Source: Lyophyllum atratum
Lineage: Eukaryota; Basidiomycota; Agaricomycetes; Agaricales; Lyophyllaceae
DNA: 64,000 bases
Reading direction: 5' to 3'
NCBI GenBank assembly: GCA_014905825.1
Contig: JACGCN010000028.1
Coordinates: forward strand, 124,001-188,000
Numbering within the stretch: the first letter of the stretch is position 1; the number at the start of each line of letters is the position of its first letter. The notes beneath the pieces were generated by a model. The model ran no database searches. It was given only the letters and a program-made list of their open reading frames with translations, and was not told the DNA's origin. Made by a program: the position numbers and the translations under genes. Positions 44,510 to 57,195 of this stretch are shown piece by piece.

Positions 44510-45125
44510 TTCCGCCGGATGTCGAAATCTATGTTGAGGAATAATAGTGTGGAAGACCCAACGACACAGGTCAGTACCTCTCCAAGAAAAACAGTGGCAC
44601 TGTTTTAAAGACTGACGCTGAAAGAAAGACGGACATGAACACGTGATAATTATCAATAATAGACTAAGATAAGATATCGATATCAGATTCAAAGGCCAGA
44701 CAGCATCTTCGTGGCAACCACATTTCGCCAGCTTTACTTTTCTAGCTTCGAGGAGTTATCGCTCAAGGGGCAGAGTAAATTAGCTGAAGGCACTGGGCGA
44801 AAGATACCACTAAGACAATCATTACAAATGCGGGGAAGGTGCCTGGTGTACATTTTTAAAAGAAGATACTTCGAGTCTCACCGAGACTTGCTCTTTGTCT
44901 TCGACGCGCATCCTGGTTCCTGAGTTCCTCTTGATTCCATTACATAGATAGTACACCGACATAAACCGTGACTTTAACTTAGCACCATTTAACTTACAAT
45001 GGCCCGAGGTGAACTCAGGCCTCCCCCTTTTCTACCCGGGGCATAGGTGTAACGTACTTCCCCGCTCCTCCCCCAAACACATCCTATTGAAAACAAGATG
45101 CGTCAATACCCCTACTCTGAACAAC
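44510..45125. other. Intergenic, no gene seen
   Basis: The stretch lies between the start of F-box gene D and the stop of DUR3. No motif or RNA gene is evident. Confidence 0.5.
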
Positions 45126-47880
45126 CTAGGAAGCCAGGCGCGCCTTAATCATGCCGCGACACACCATACACAAGGCTTGGCGACTCTCCCACAAAGGGTA
45201 CAGCACGACCGCGAAGCACGAACAGAAGACCCAAATGATACCGATCACGACCCATGCCTCGAGCCCGCGCACGCCAAAAATCGTCTGTGCGAAGAAGAGC
45301 GGAAGAGGGATAAGGATGATCATGATCACGAGCTGCAGGGGAGGAATCAGGTGCAGGTTAGCATCCGACAACCGAGGGTGGCGACGCGATACATACGAGT
45401 ACAACAGAGGACCAAGCTGCGAACTTGAATGCCTTATTTAGCTCCGCCGGGTCGAGGTCGCTTTCATCCGTGATCCCCACCACCTCATTGACAGATTGGA
45501 CCTCCGGCGTCGCTGTCTTCTTCTCCTCTTCTCGCTCTTCAATGTTCTCAACAGACTGCGTAAGACGGTGGATGTGATGCGGGCTATTGATAGCGCGTGT
45601 CACGTCAAAGTCAAAATCTGCTGGGCTCTATAACATGACGGAGAGATAAACGACAAGCGCTTCGATAAAGGGGAAAAGCTTACCCAGAGAGACCAGGCCA
45701 CAGCGACGATACCCCCGACCCCAATAGACGCCAAATTCCCAGCCAACATCTCAAAGTCCCCTCCGCTCGTCTATAGATATCATTAGTCGACGCAACACTG
45801 TAAAAATTACCTCGGGATACGCACAACAACATTGATAACGCCACCATTCAACGCAGCAGTAGTCACCAACCACGCAACAATCCCCGCAAACAATCCCGAT
45901 ACAGACGCGACGATGCATCCCCACTTGTTTGCCTTGCTCCACGTTACACAAAGGGCAATCGGGACGACGGCAGAGCCAAGAAATACACCCATGAAGGTCT
46001 ACATGAGTGTTAACGTTTCGGAGTCAGGTGAGGTGAGGAGGAAGGGGGGTGAGGGAAGGAACGTACATAGAGCCAACCCATGGATACTCCGATGTAGAAG
46101 AACACGAGGCCAGCTAGACTCATGAAAAGTGCGTATGCGCCAACCTTCAGGAGAATAAGTGTCGTGTACGAGGGTTAGTGAGACGAGGTAGGAATACCAT
46201 ATAGTGGGACACTCGAAGAATCTGTTGCTCGGTCGCCTCCGGGTTGATGTATTTCTATACATGGGTGTCATAAGTCAAGATTAATTGACTTTCAAAGATG
46301 GTGCTTACCTTGTAGATATCATACGTCAGGATGGAAGAAACAGCGATCAGCTCGGCAGAGGTCGCAGATGTGACAGCCAAGAAGAGGAGCACGAGCATCG
46401 CCGCTGCGCCTGCCTTGCCTAGGAGAGCAGCAGCGGCTGCTGGAGCAGGAAGTCCAGCAGACACGTCCGCCGGGAGCAGAACGCGCATAGCGGGATCGCC
46501 GCGGAGTGCAACAGCCGCGAGTCCAAGAGTAGTCGCGAAAGTAAACGGTATCGCGAACCTGCACCGTACACCCTACGTCAGTACGGAGATAGAACAAGGA
46601 GGATCAACACCCGACTAACCATGCAAGCCCACCCAACAGATACGCCTTCACGCAGCTCGCCGGCCGACTCGCAATCGCCCGCTGCCAGTACGCCTGATCA
46701 TTGAAGACAGTCGCAAAGTTCCCTATGATGTTGATGACGCCGAAGATGAGGCCGTTGCGGGAGCGCATGGTGAGGTACGAGCCACCGGCGTTGCCGTCGA
46801 CTGGGCTTACAGCCGATGCGGCGTCGAGGAGCTCGTGCATTTTGGCTATGCTGCCGATTTTGGGGCTGGTTGCGTAGACGGTGAAGACGAAGGTAAGGAT
46901 AATAGCGAAGAGGACGGTGGTATGAGTACTGGTGCATAGTTAAGATGGGAGAGAATTGGGTAGGGAGGAGGGCACGCACTAGTCGCATAGGAGGGTTGCT
47001 CGCATGCCGCCGACTACGACGTAGATGGCGACGCCCAGGGGAATTAGAAACATCGCCTGTGCGGATGGTCAATGGGTGGACAGCGATGAGGAGATAGAGG
47101 AGCATACGGCTATAGTGCTCATTCCAGTCAAATCAGTGACCGTTGCTGAACCTCCGAGGATAAGCATGGATGAGACGATTACGTTCGTCGCCAGCCTGGT
47201 GTGAAAAGATATCAGGATGGATGATGTACAGAATAAAGGTTACGTACCCGAAGAATAGGAAGATACCATGCGCGACGGTTCCCCATCTAGCAGCCACAAT
47301 CTCGAGCCAAGTATGTGCATTGGGGGCATTGAGTTTTAGCTTAGCGGCGAGCTGCAAGAGGCGACTGCTCATCAATGTGTTCCACGTCAGCAGGGAGGTA
47401 GAGGGGATACCTGGGCAAAAAGCAGGACTTGAATCGTCGCGCCTGCGCCGTACCACCAAGGGCCAGAGATACCATATTTGTACGCTACGGCACTTGATTG
47501 TAACTGCAGGTCTAGGTCAATCTCAGGGTCCTGATGCTGATGAAGCAACTGACCAATGTAGCCGCCCATGTCCATGCGGAGACAATGCCGGAGGCGATCA
47601 GGCCAGGCTTAACGCTTCTAGATGCACTGCTGAATTCTTCCGTATTCGAAGGATTGAACGGTGTGTAGCGTGCTTGAAGAGCCGTCAAGAAGAGCATAAA
47701 CGCGCTGAAGAACAAGCCGATGCCTATGTGAACTGATCAGCCCTATTCCTGGAACTAGATCGTCTGTTCTGTACCAATAACTAATTAAGAATCAGTATGG
47801 CTCGTAACATGCTGATATCACGACATACCAACTCCATATCCAGCTCCTTGAGGAAGCACACTCGAAGCCATAGAGGACAT
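45126..47880 (-). CDS. DUR3: DUR3-type urea/polyamine:solute symporter
   Basis: Fifteen exons total 1983 nt, 660 residues: 47829-47880, 47775-47780, 47554-47723, 47411-47503, 47248-47351, 47108-47195, 46980-47056, 46620-46928, 46309-46558, 46198-46254, 46067-46144, 45825-45998, 45684-45770, 45397-45627 and 45126-45332. Signature segments are [41 protein letters not shown] and [20 protein letters not shown], followed by KYINPEAT. The protein has about 15 membrane spans and belongs to the sodium:solute symporter superfamily. DUR3 takes up urea and polyamines at the plasma membrane and is usually nitrogen-repressed. Exon 2 is only 6 nt (TTATTG) and is required to give the conserved GVVIGIGLFF. 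Confidence 0.9.
47775..47780 (-). other. DUR3: 6-nt microexon of DUR3
   Basis: TTATTG is flanked by AATTAG on its 5' side and GTACAG on its 3' side, with introns of 48 and 51 nt around it. Including it gives GYG-VVIGIGLFF in phase with the family consensus. Skipping it would lose Val-Ile but keep the frame. Confidence 0.75.
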
Positions 47881-49398
47881 CTTGATGTCGAGGAAGGAAG
47901 AGGGGGAAGACTGACGGGGGATACATAGCCCAAAGTGGTTGTCGATGTTAAAAATGGGATTGCTTATCGTGTGTTTGTGGGGTGAAAGCGTGGACGAAGA
48001 TAAGAAATTGGCGGCACCAGTCAAATTCAAAGATGGGTCGAAAGTTTCATTCGCAGATCGTGACCAGGTGGCGAGATAACGGCGGCGGATATCCTAGATA
48101 AGGCCTCAGATAAAGGCTCGGAGACGCAAAACCATTGAAAATTTCTGTGGCTCCAGACTAGGAGTTCTCCACGGATTACATACCCCTGAATGCAGATAAG
48201 AAAGCGGTACAGAGTCATGCAGAATGCCAGTGCTCGGTGGCAAAACCCTGAGCAGTGTCACTGTTGGTTGGAAGAAAGGAGCGCGTCACGCGGATAAACA
48301 ATCACAAACGCGACGTGACCCAGATATGGAAGGGCGGGTAGATCGGACCATGTCTGTTATCGGCTCATGAGTCCGAATTCCCTGTGAACAGATAAGCCTT
48401 CAGTGAGTCTCAGCCTTGGGCTGGACTGATGCGCCCTCAACAGGAATCCCAGGAGTCGGCGAACAGACGCTGGAGTGCGCAGCCAATTATTTAACCCCTA
48501 TCGCAACCATGGCTCCTCTTGCCTCGTTCAAAAATCGCGCCGTACTCCAATGACAGGACTAGAGCTCATCGTCGACAGCTATGTTTCGTCAGAAGGCTTC
48601 CCCATTTCGTGAATGACCTGATAAGCAATGGTATTGCTGGCCCACCTCTACTAGCGAGATCTCGTGTAGGAGGGGGAAAGCGTACTCGTGGCTGGAACAC
48701 TATGCAGGGATCGAATGGTCTCTCATACACGAGATACAGATGAATGTTATTTCCGTTAATTTACAAACACATGGGATACAATATAGTCCTGCAACCGACT
48801 ACGTACACGACACCAATGCAAGAGATAGCAAGGCTTCGATAAAAGGGGTTCTATCTTTCGGTGCGAAGTGCGCCAACAAACCCCGGATGGAAATGCAAGG
48901 CAATCCACACTGGCAAGGGTGTACACCGCGAGAATCGTCGTCGTCCAGATCACAAGGATCACCCGGGATCATGACTTGCGTTACTCGATCTCGCAGAGAT
49001 AGAATCCAAGACGCTGCCGGAGCCTCTATTAACGCCAAGTCAGCGTAGCGTAGTGTAACAACCACAAAAGCGTAGGTAGATAAGAGCCGCCGCCGCCGCG
49101 TACAAGAGAGGGGGTGGACAGAAAGGAGTATCCAAGACGGTAACTTACACAAAAAAGACAAAGATGAAAGCAGTAAGAGAAACACCGTAAGGAGAAGCTA
49201 CACTGGGAGGAGGAGGGTGATCATGATACAAAGACGAAGCGCCATGAGCAAAGGGTCAGCAGATGAAAACAAAGCAAGGCGAAGGAGATAAGAAGAAGAT
49301 CGTAGTCGTGGTAGTGATACAGTTATACTTGGAGACGTCATGCTATATGGTAAAAAGAAATTTCGGTGCGTGCCGTTGTTCGTAGGGGAGTCGTTATC
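47881..49398. other. Intergenic, no gene supported
   Basis: About 1.5 kb upstream of DUR3. I see no conserved coding sequence. The right end is probably 3' UTR of the BTG/Tob-like gene. GATA sites, which would fit nitrogen control of DUR3, occur (for example AGATAA near 47999 and 48178), but the motif is short and expected by chance. Confidence 0.4.
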
Positions 49399-50289
49399 TC
49401 AAGCCGAGACGCGGATGGTGGCGGGGCCACGGCGCCAGGAGCTGGTAGCCGCACTAGGAGCGGCAGAGGTTTTACGGACCCAGGATGTCGTGCCCTGGGT
49501 GCGTGCACGGTGGGGCGGGGTGTAGACGGGGGCTGCGACAATGCGGGCTGCAGCGGGGGCAGGGGCCACAGGTGCGGGAGGGGTGCTTTGGGTCGACCTC
49601 GGACGGGCAGCACCGCCGCCGAGCATGACGCCGCCGGTGAGGACGGTGCTGACGCCTCCTTGGTAGAGGTACTTCGTAGGGTTGGAATTCAGCACGGGTG
49701 TGGGCTTCGGGGCGAGCTTCGTGATGGACGGTTTAGGGACGGACGAGATGGAAGAGGCAGATGTCTTCGAGGAGGCGGAAGAGTGGGAAGTGAATGAGAA
49801 GGCGGAGTCGGAGACGGTGGATGAGCGGGAGCTAGGTCGGGAGCTATGTGAGTCGAATTCCACGTCCGAAACCTCGGCCTCTGATTCGGAATCGACGTCC
49901 TGGGTCATGGGGACCTGGGCCATAGATGAAGATGTGGATGCTTCCTTGCTGATCCAGATGATGCCAACCTGACCGTTTGACTTCTTGACGACGTAGACCC
50001 TAGTGGGCTCGATGACGAGGTCGAAGGCTGCTCCGCCAAGGGCCTGGATCCAGGCAGTCCACTTGATGCCAAATGCAACACATGCGAGCTGGATGGGGAG
50101 GGGTGGGAGGCAGGTAGATGCAAACGAAAGTAACTGCGGCGAGTTGGTGGTGTGCGCGGCCATAGCGGATTGCAAGTAGAGTGAGAGAGCAACGAGTGTG
50201 CTCGGAGACTGGATCCCGCAGAGAACGAGGGGGCGGGTCAAGAAAATGGTGGCAGCTTGGAGAGCAGGGGATGCAACGTTGGGAGACAT
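49399..50289 (-). CDS. BTG/Tob-like (APRO) protein, putative
   Basis: A single exon encodes 296 residues. The N-terminal 115 residues show an amphipathic helix (ALQAATIFLTRPL), a second helix, and a strand pair FDLVIEPTRVYVVKKSNGQVGIIW. The last resembles the '[22 protein letters not shown]' segment of the BTG/Tob antiproliferative domain. The middle is serine-rich and acidic, and the C-terminus is rich in alanine, proline and arginine (TPPHRARTQG, SWRRGPATIRVSA). BTG proteins recruit the CAF1 deadenylase to mRNA. The N-terminal match is by pattern only, so another small fold is possible. Codon use is regular and the frame is long, so the gene itself is likely real. Confidence 0.5.
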   Translation of the reverse strand: MSPNVASPALQAATIFLTRPLVLCGIQSPSTLVALSLYLQSAMAAHTTNSPQLLSFASTCLPPLPIQLACVAFGIKWTAWIQALGGAAFDLVIEPTRVYVVKKSNGQVGIIWISKEASTSSSMAQVPMTQDVDSESEAEVSDVEFDSHSSRPSSRSSTVSDSAFSFTSHSSASSKTSASSISSVPKPSITKLAPKPTPVLNSNPTKYLYQGGVSTVLTGGVMLGGGAARPRSTQSTPPAPVAPAPAAARIVAAPVYTPPHRARTQGTTSWVRKTSAAPSAATSSWRRGPATIRVSA

Positions 50290-51488
50290 TTTTAGATCGT
50301 GCTGAAGATGGTGGGTTTTGGCGTGAATCGAACGATCGACTGGCGATGCTAGGACGTGACAGATACTAGTTGAGAGGGATAGGTAAGTTTTCCCGTTCGG
50401 TGAGAGGTAAGGTCAAAATACCTATTGAGTTATGGATACAGTGGTGGGAGACTTGGATACCAGAATGCGAAGAGTCTAGGAGATGAGGCGAGTCTTTCAA
50501 GTATCAACGAAGCTGAGGAATGAAGCAGATGATGAGCCAGGAGCTGGATGGAACTTCCATGACTTCAGCAAAGAGTCTTTATACGACTTCGAAGTGCAAT
50601 ACATATCTGGACGTCAATGGATGGATGCCACAAATGTCAGGTACCATTGTCTGCAAAGAACAATGCTGTCGCGTGGCAGGGGTGAGCGGAGTTGCCATAT
50701 TTGGGAGGTCGATGATTGTTGTTGATTGTTTGGATACAAAGGCAATTGTTCTTGCTGACACCTGTCACACCTTCCACCAACAATTCTTTGCAACGACGCC
50801 AGACAACCGTTGAGACGCAACAGGTGGTGGCTTTGTGTTTTTCTAGGCTACTCTGGCAACAGGATGCTCTTAACTGCGAAGGAATCGTAGCCACATGCCG
50901 TTCGACTTTTTGATGACGACGTCTGAATTTGCCTCGGACCTCTCCAATTTAATCCAATTTATCTTTCCCTCTTCGAGGGCGCAGTGTTTACCTCCTAGTG
51001 GAACGTGCCATCGAGAATTTGAGGTGAGATGAATTTCTTCGTCTTCAACATCATCTGCGAGGACTTAACCTAGACTGACAGTCATCGTTTTCTACCGTGA
51101 GTGAGACGCATGTATATTCCTATCCCCCTGTCTTCGGCTCCGGCATTCTGCCTGAGGAACATGCTCCACGGAGTCGAAAGTCAATCTCAATTAGTCCTCT
51201 GACGCTATCGTAAGTGTAAGAGCTATATTCCCTTGATCTCCACCGCAGCTCTGATTATGTCCTCCGTCTTCACCACTGTCGCAAACTCTCCATGCAACTC
51301 TGCAAGCGCGACCTAGTGTATAGTCCTTGCATCGAATTCCTCCTGTTCCTCCGGCGAGGATCGCGTCATCAGTATGGTACAAGGAGGTCATGATCATGAT
51401 TTCAATCGATAAGATTACACAAATACTCCAGGAGATAAGATTAGATACAAGGTCGTCATCTTCTTTTCTTCTTACGAATGCCTCTCTT
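50290..51488. other. Intergenic, no gene seen
   Basis: Convergent or tandem 3' and 5' flanks are expected here: the promoter of the BTG-like gene at the left and the terminator of GH16 at the right. Open frames at 50480-50910 overlap on both strands and show nothing recognisable. Confidence 0.45.
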
Positions 51489-52972
51489 CTAGGAGTAAAC
51501 TCGGAGCCCGGCGATGTCAAAGAATGCATTTTGGAATTGCGATGGGTTGTTGTTAACAAAATCTGGGGGACCGAGAGACATCCATCTCTGTTTATGATGG
51601 AGAAGTGGCAGACAAGTGTCGCTCACCGATGCAGTTCGACGGACAACTTGCAGGATAGAGAGCTCCGGCCCAGTCACCACCTGCAATCATGGGTGAGTAC
51701 AAGGGGGAAAGCGCCTAGAAAGTGGACTCACAAAGTGTAAGGTTGATGATGATATTGTGTTGGCTGAAATGTTCCTGGATGTTGCAGGTGTCGCTTGGGA
51801 AGAAGGCAGACGGGGTTCCCTGTGTGAGCGAGGTATATGAGAGAAACGTTTGGCACGATGAGACGTTTACTGTACCCAGCTATCAGTGTTAACAGACCCT
51901 CCTCCGTTCCTGACGTCTGCTGGGACGGCGCCGTCGTTTCTGCTCCAAAACCACACTTTGATAAAGGACGTCGTTCTCTCAACCGCATACCTATACGCCA
52001 GGTCCAATATAAGCACTCTTAGATCCTAGGACGCAGAAAGCGCGACGAACCAGCCTCCTCGGTTATTGTTGAACGATGGCCCGTAGCTTAGGTCAGTGTT
52101 CAATTTGACACCACACCCTGTGTTCCCATTGATCGCCGCATCGCAGTCAAGTTGGGTTGGAGTCCTGGTGAAGGTTAAGTAATATATCTTATGAAGCTCC
52201 GCTTGACTTACCCAGTTTGAGGCCGCGAAGCAGGCATAACACATCCTGAAGTTGCCTTCAGCTTTCAAGCTATACATGATGCCATATTAACATACCTGCG
52301 CTGGTGTGGAGGGTGACGGCGTTCGGTCCTTGGTCGTTCACGCCTTCTAGTATATCGACTTCCCCCTGAGAGCTGCATCAGCTTTGCACTCTGGACAAGA
52401 GAGATGGGGCTGTACCCCGCTCGGCCAACCGTCCTCATTCGTCTCCCAGATGGCAGGCCACGTTCTAGTTACGAGGAATTAGAAGAGCCGTAAAGGTACG
52501 ACCTTGAACCTACCCGCATCCTTGGGGCATATGACGGACATCGAATCTATCGAGGTATCAGTTCTTGCATCTGCAGAGGCAGGGATCAAGACGCCTACAC
52601 TGCGACGTGGGTAGTGTAAACCTTCTTCGATCTTATCCTGACAGAATCTCTCCCGGGACCGGCAGGATTAAGAGTCTTTTTGAAGTCTGTTCGAAGAATG
52701 AATGTATCGCCCGCCGCATATGTTAGGTTCTGGTTCTGGGCAGTTGTTCTATCCACATAGTTCCTTTCAAAAAACGAGTAGTTGAGAATTGACGTTAGGC
52801 AAGAAGAGATGGACTCGACATACACTCTGCCATGTGTCGGATCCCCGATAGCTTGGAAGTCGAATGTATCGTAAAAGGCGGGACCAACGATGCTGTCGGA
52901 GAGTGGGTAGTTTGCAGCGAGCGCTGGTCCAGCAAGAGACAGGAGGGTCAACGCAGAGAAAGAGGCCTTCAT
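51489..52972 (-). CDS. Secreted GH16 endo-beta-glucanase (laminarinase-like)
   Basis: Eleven exons total 945 nt, 314 residues: 52824-52972, 52599-52763, 52514-52546, 52416-52464, 52296-52365, 52212-52245, 52051-52164, 51876-51990, 51732-51819, 51627-51680 and 51489-51562. A signal peptide (MKASFSALTLLSLAGPALA) leads a GH16 domain with THGRVNYVDRTTA, HMPQGCGTWPAIWE, the catalytic EVDILEGVND (E134 nucleophile, D136, E139 acid/base), CVMPASRPQTG and FIKVWFWSRND. The family hydrolyses beta-1,3 or mixed-linkage beta-glucans, acting on the cell's own wall or on food polysaccharides. Many exons are very short (33-54 nt). The sugar porter and GH51 genes follow upstream on the same strand. Confidence 0.9.
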
Positions 52973-53989
52973 GGCTAAGAATTTGCGCGGAAAGGGTTTG
53001 AAGTGATGAAAGCAAAATCCGCTAGAACATTTTATAACAGACGGAATCATGATACACAGCTTCTCTCGAGGTCGTTAACACGCAGATGACCATGGATACC
53101 ACATCGATGAAGTCCTACGACCGGGGAAACGCACGAGAATTAGAGTAGTAGAATTCATGACACACGAGGCGCTCATGGGACTGGAGCGCACAGTCGAAGC
53201 CGAAGGTGATTTCGCTAGGGTTTCGCGGTCGAGCGAGGGTCCGAAGGCTACTTCTGCAGTAGATTCGCCGAGGAATGGTTTTGAGGCCATGCGCGATCTG
53301 TATGCACCGTGTGCGTCGCCGCAGTATCGGGGTGTATGTGGTTGAAGCCTATTCTTGTGTTGCACACTTGTTGCCACACCCGGGGCTCCGAGAAGTGATG
53401 TTATTCGCGCTTATTCGCGTCGTTGCTACATCATATCCAAGCAGAGGACAGATGATCCCGAGGGAGCGCGTTCAACCAGTCGCGTGCCTGATGCCACTCA
53501 GTTAGGCAATCACATGCAACACGCACGTGTACCTACCTTGCCCCACCTACACCACAACCGTCGTTCGGCTCAAGATCAAGCTAAAAGAGAACCTCACAAC
53601 GGGTCTGAACTCCACCATGCCAACCGATGTACGCGCCTCGACTCAGCATCCTCGGAGCCCGGCGCTACCGCCCTCCACTACCAAGTTTTCCTGACCGAAG
53701 TTCCGAGTAGTATAAAGTTCGCGTACATCGAAGTGCCGTTTAGATCAAGTGCTCTCCCTCGGTGACAGTTTGACTCGACGGACTACAAGTTCAGTTATCG
53801 TTGACTTCATAGGTAAATTCGAAAGATACCTACTCGAGTATATAGGCACTAAGGTTCAAGGTAACTACGTAAGTCTTTCGCCGTCAGGATATTCAATCCT
53901 ACACCCACGATCAAGGCAACGATGCCGAGACAGCTGGAATTCGGTGAGGTGAATGAAGGTATTCCAAGCCTCCGAGGCAACTACATATT
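52973..53989. other. Intergenic between GH16 and sugar porter
   Basis: A 137-codon open frame at 53355-53765 has no family resemblance and unusual composition (many His, Arg and Thr), so I leave it out. The GH16 promoter should lie at the left end. Confidence 0.5.
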
Positions 53990-56900
53990 TCACGTTCGCT
54001 GAATCGACGATTTCTCATCTCTCCCTTCTTCCTCAAGCTGTTCTTTCCCGACTTCCTCGGTAAGATGTCCCGGTACGAAAGTCCCTGTACCGCGGTGCTG
54101 CTTCAGGACCCAGACGGCGGTATAAATGTGTGATGCGTACCTTGCCGGAGTTCTCGCTCAGCGGCACGATGGTCTTCCACCTTCGCGAAGGAGGATCCAG
54201 GCACGAATATAGGAGATTCCTCAAAAAGAGCATCCATTTCTGTCGATACATTTGATGAGCCCGATTTCATGTCCCAAGTTTAAAAATTTCACCTTCGAGA
54301 CGACGCCCAGTTGTTTCCTATCGTTGGCAGGCAGCATTATGAACAATCCAATTTGCAGCCGAACAAGATACGAGACTTACAGGGTAGAAAGCCCATATAA
54401 ATAGGGCGCTGTTGTGGGATCAGACCGAGTTAGAGCAGAAATGCTTATAGTACGTACTTGGTATGGCCACAGATTGCGAATACAAGATCTTGGGTGGCCA
54501 GTCAGTGATCTCGCAGTTTAGAAGGCAGGAACACGAACATACAATATCTGACCGTCATCGTTAGCGAAATGTGGAAATTACGACTAAACCTTTCACTTAC
54601 TTCCAACCAATTGCCGCAAATGCTTTTGGTGTAACCTGGGCAATGAAGCTACGCCCGTGTGAGTGATGTAAGTGAGGTTTGCAGGCAGACGGTACCTACA
54701 AATTCGAGATCCACGACGAAGAACTGGTGATCGCAGTACTCTTTGCTCGCGTCCTAGTGGAGAAAATCTCTGCTGGGTATGCCCAGGACAAGGGGCCAAT
54801 GCAAGCGCTAAAGAAGAAGTTGAAAACCCAAGTCCTATCGACAAATTAGTTGATGAATGATGACAGGCGTCCTGAATGACCTACGTTACTTTTGAGACCC
54901 GAGTTTTCCTTGGTCAGGCGCGGTAACATTACAACAATCATATCACCTACTAATGAAGATCTAGTGTTCAACGGTCATTATTCGGTATGCAAGCAAAACG
55001 CCACAACGAGGAACTCACGTAATGAGCCTGTTCAACAGAAAGGTCACGCAAAGACAATTAGTTAACTCGGCCACACGGCGTCGATAATTACACCTACAGC
55101 ATCGCTATGGTTCCCAGTATGAGCAGCTGGATGAAAAGCGAGCTCTGAATCTGACTTACTTGTCAACAGTCCCAGGATAGCGGGCCATCAGAATTGCTCC
55201 AACGACGAAAGACAGACCGGAGGCAACGTTGCCAATGATCAGTGGGCGCCTCCTTCCTGTTCGATCGACCCATAGAACACAGCACGCTTCTCCAATCAGG
55301 GCGATAATGCTGTTAATTGACTGAAAGAGGAGAATTCGGGTTGAGGTGAAACCCATCTAAACTCGCACGCCAGGGTCAATAAAGCCCAAACTCCACCATG
55401 AATGACTAACCGTCGTGAAAATCTTGAGACCATGACTGAGGTCAGTCCTGCGTCTTTGTCGGCGCCCTCGGATGTAGAACTTACCGTGGTAGAATAGTAC
55501 TGAATAGCGCTAACTCCTGTACCGGATTTCAGTACTTCTATTGAAAGTCAAAAGTTTAGAACGACCTGTCATCTGAACTGAGAACTGAAGGATATATCTG
55601 TCCGATGTGTAAGCAAGACAACACGCAGGGCGGGTCAGAATACACATACCCGAGACTGAGGCGACGGAAATTGCTTGGGACAACAAAAAGCTCCTTCCAG
55701 CTGACGTGTGCGGAAGATCAGAGGGTTTCGCAAACATCTCATTCTGTTGCCAACCTTGACTCTCCGATATCGCGGGCCTTGTGAATATCAGCCTTCATGC
55801 CGTCAATTTGAGCGTTTACAAAAGGATCATCCATATTTCCGTTTGAATGGAGTCGAGCAAGGGTTTGTCGCGCTAGGTATGTGACGTGAATTGTCAGAAC
55901 ATCAGAACACAAGTGCAAACAACACACCTTCCTCTATTCTGCCCTTCTCTGCTAGCCAACGCGGGCTTGTCGGAATGAGATTTTAGTCGGGGGTGGATAC
56001 GGCGAGGACGTACGATTCAGGTAGGAGCAGGATGAAAGAGATGAGGGGCAACGCGGGAAGTATCTGGAACCGTATTAGCACGAACGATGGGATACGTGAG
56101 GATTCCCGGTCACCTGCAGACCCAACGGGACCCTCCATTCCGCCTGAGTTCCCTTGAGGCCGGCAGACGTCCCATAGGTCTGATAACATATTAAATGGCT
56201 TTCAAAGAGCATAGTCCAATAACCTTACCACCCAAGATGCGATGAAGGCTGAGTTGAAGCATGTCATAAGTCATGCGCTATGTATAAGATGGCGAGATTT
56301 TACCTCCAATTCCGAGCATAAACTGTTGGACTATTGAGAAAGTCTGTACCAACGGAAGTAAGGCCAGGTCTTACCTGTTGCAACGTCGTGAGCCTCCCCC
56401 GAATGCTCGGGTGTGCAATTTCAGCCTGTCTCGACCTCAGTCTGACGGATTTCGATAACAAGGGGCCAAGAAACGCACTTGGTATAAAGGTGCCAGATCC
56501 GACATGATCCCAACCCCGAAACCTTTCATCCCGAGTCAGCTCTTATCTTGGATAAGCAATTTTCGAGTAGTACCAGCGAAGAACCGCCCTGCGAGCATCA
56601 TATCCATATTACGCGCTCCCGTCTGCAGTGCACCTCCAAGTCTACCATCATTCCTTAGCAGATAGACCGAGGAGTGTATGGATGAAACCTACATGTACAC
56701 AGCGGCACCGAGTTGGATGGTTTTACGCCGCCCAAACTTGTCGGCTGCATAGGCCACAGGAATCATCCCGAAGAAACTGGCGAGGATTACTCCGTTTCAG
56801 TGGATAAGGACGAGCAGATGACGTCACATACCATCCCAGAACTATAAACCAGAGTTCTAAGCGAGTAATACAAAAGTGATCACCAAATACACCCACCGAA

Positions 56901-57195
56901 TATACTGGCTATCAGGCCAACCAAGTTCTCGTTCTTGTAACGGGGCCCCATGACCCGCTTGCGCAAAGTTCAGCCATCGGAAACGGCAAGTTAAACTCTA
57001 GAGAACGCACTATGAAATCTGGCGCAGGCAGCACCCCCGCGATGACACCCAAATCATAACCAAAGATGATACTCCCCAGACCTACAACCACCCAAATCCG
57101 TCAGCCTTCCAATCTCCAATCATACGCATGAGGCCTGACGACGCACTTGCGAACAAACCACACAGCCACGTGTAGACCTTGGGAGGGAGAGGCAT
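53990..57195 (-). CDS. MFS sugar porter
   Basis: This is an intron-rich gene (at least 17 exons) from MPLPPKVYTWLCGLFA at 57195 to a stop at 53990. Family motifs in order are SLGSIIFGYDLGVIAG, ADKFGRRKT, LGGALQTGARN, AGRFFAGFGVGIMSDLAPLYQAE, GRLTTLQQ, PESPRW (split by an intron near 55990), QLSGSTG, DRTGRRRPL, SACIGPLSWAYPAEIFSTRTRAK and YPETTGRRLEEMDALF. These define the sugar-porter branch of the major facilitator superfamily, with 12 membrane spans at the plasma membrane. A 5-nt exon (54543-54547) joins GWK to YYLVF. Exon 4 near 56835 could not be resolved in phase, so one more small exon or a defect may exist there. Position between GH16 and GH51 suggests uptake of released sugars. Confidence 0.85.
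54543..54547 (-). other. 5-nt microexon of the sugar porter
   Basis: ATATT lies between GGTCAG and GTATGT. It supplies the third base of Lys, a whole Tyr codon and the first base of the next Tyr, giving GWKYYLVF as in the family. Without it the downstream frame is lost. Confidence 0.65.

Noticed and set aside
47881..48200. GATA-factor sites controlling DUR3
   Set aside because: AGATAA-type hexamers occur, but so short a motif is expected by chance and I have no expression evidence.
53355..53765. 137-codon plus-strand frame between GH16 and the sugar porter
   Set aside because: Composition is unlike neighbouring genes and no domain or splice partner is visible.
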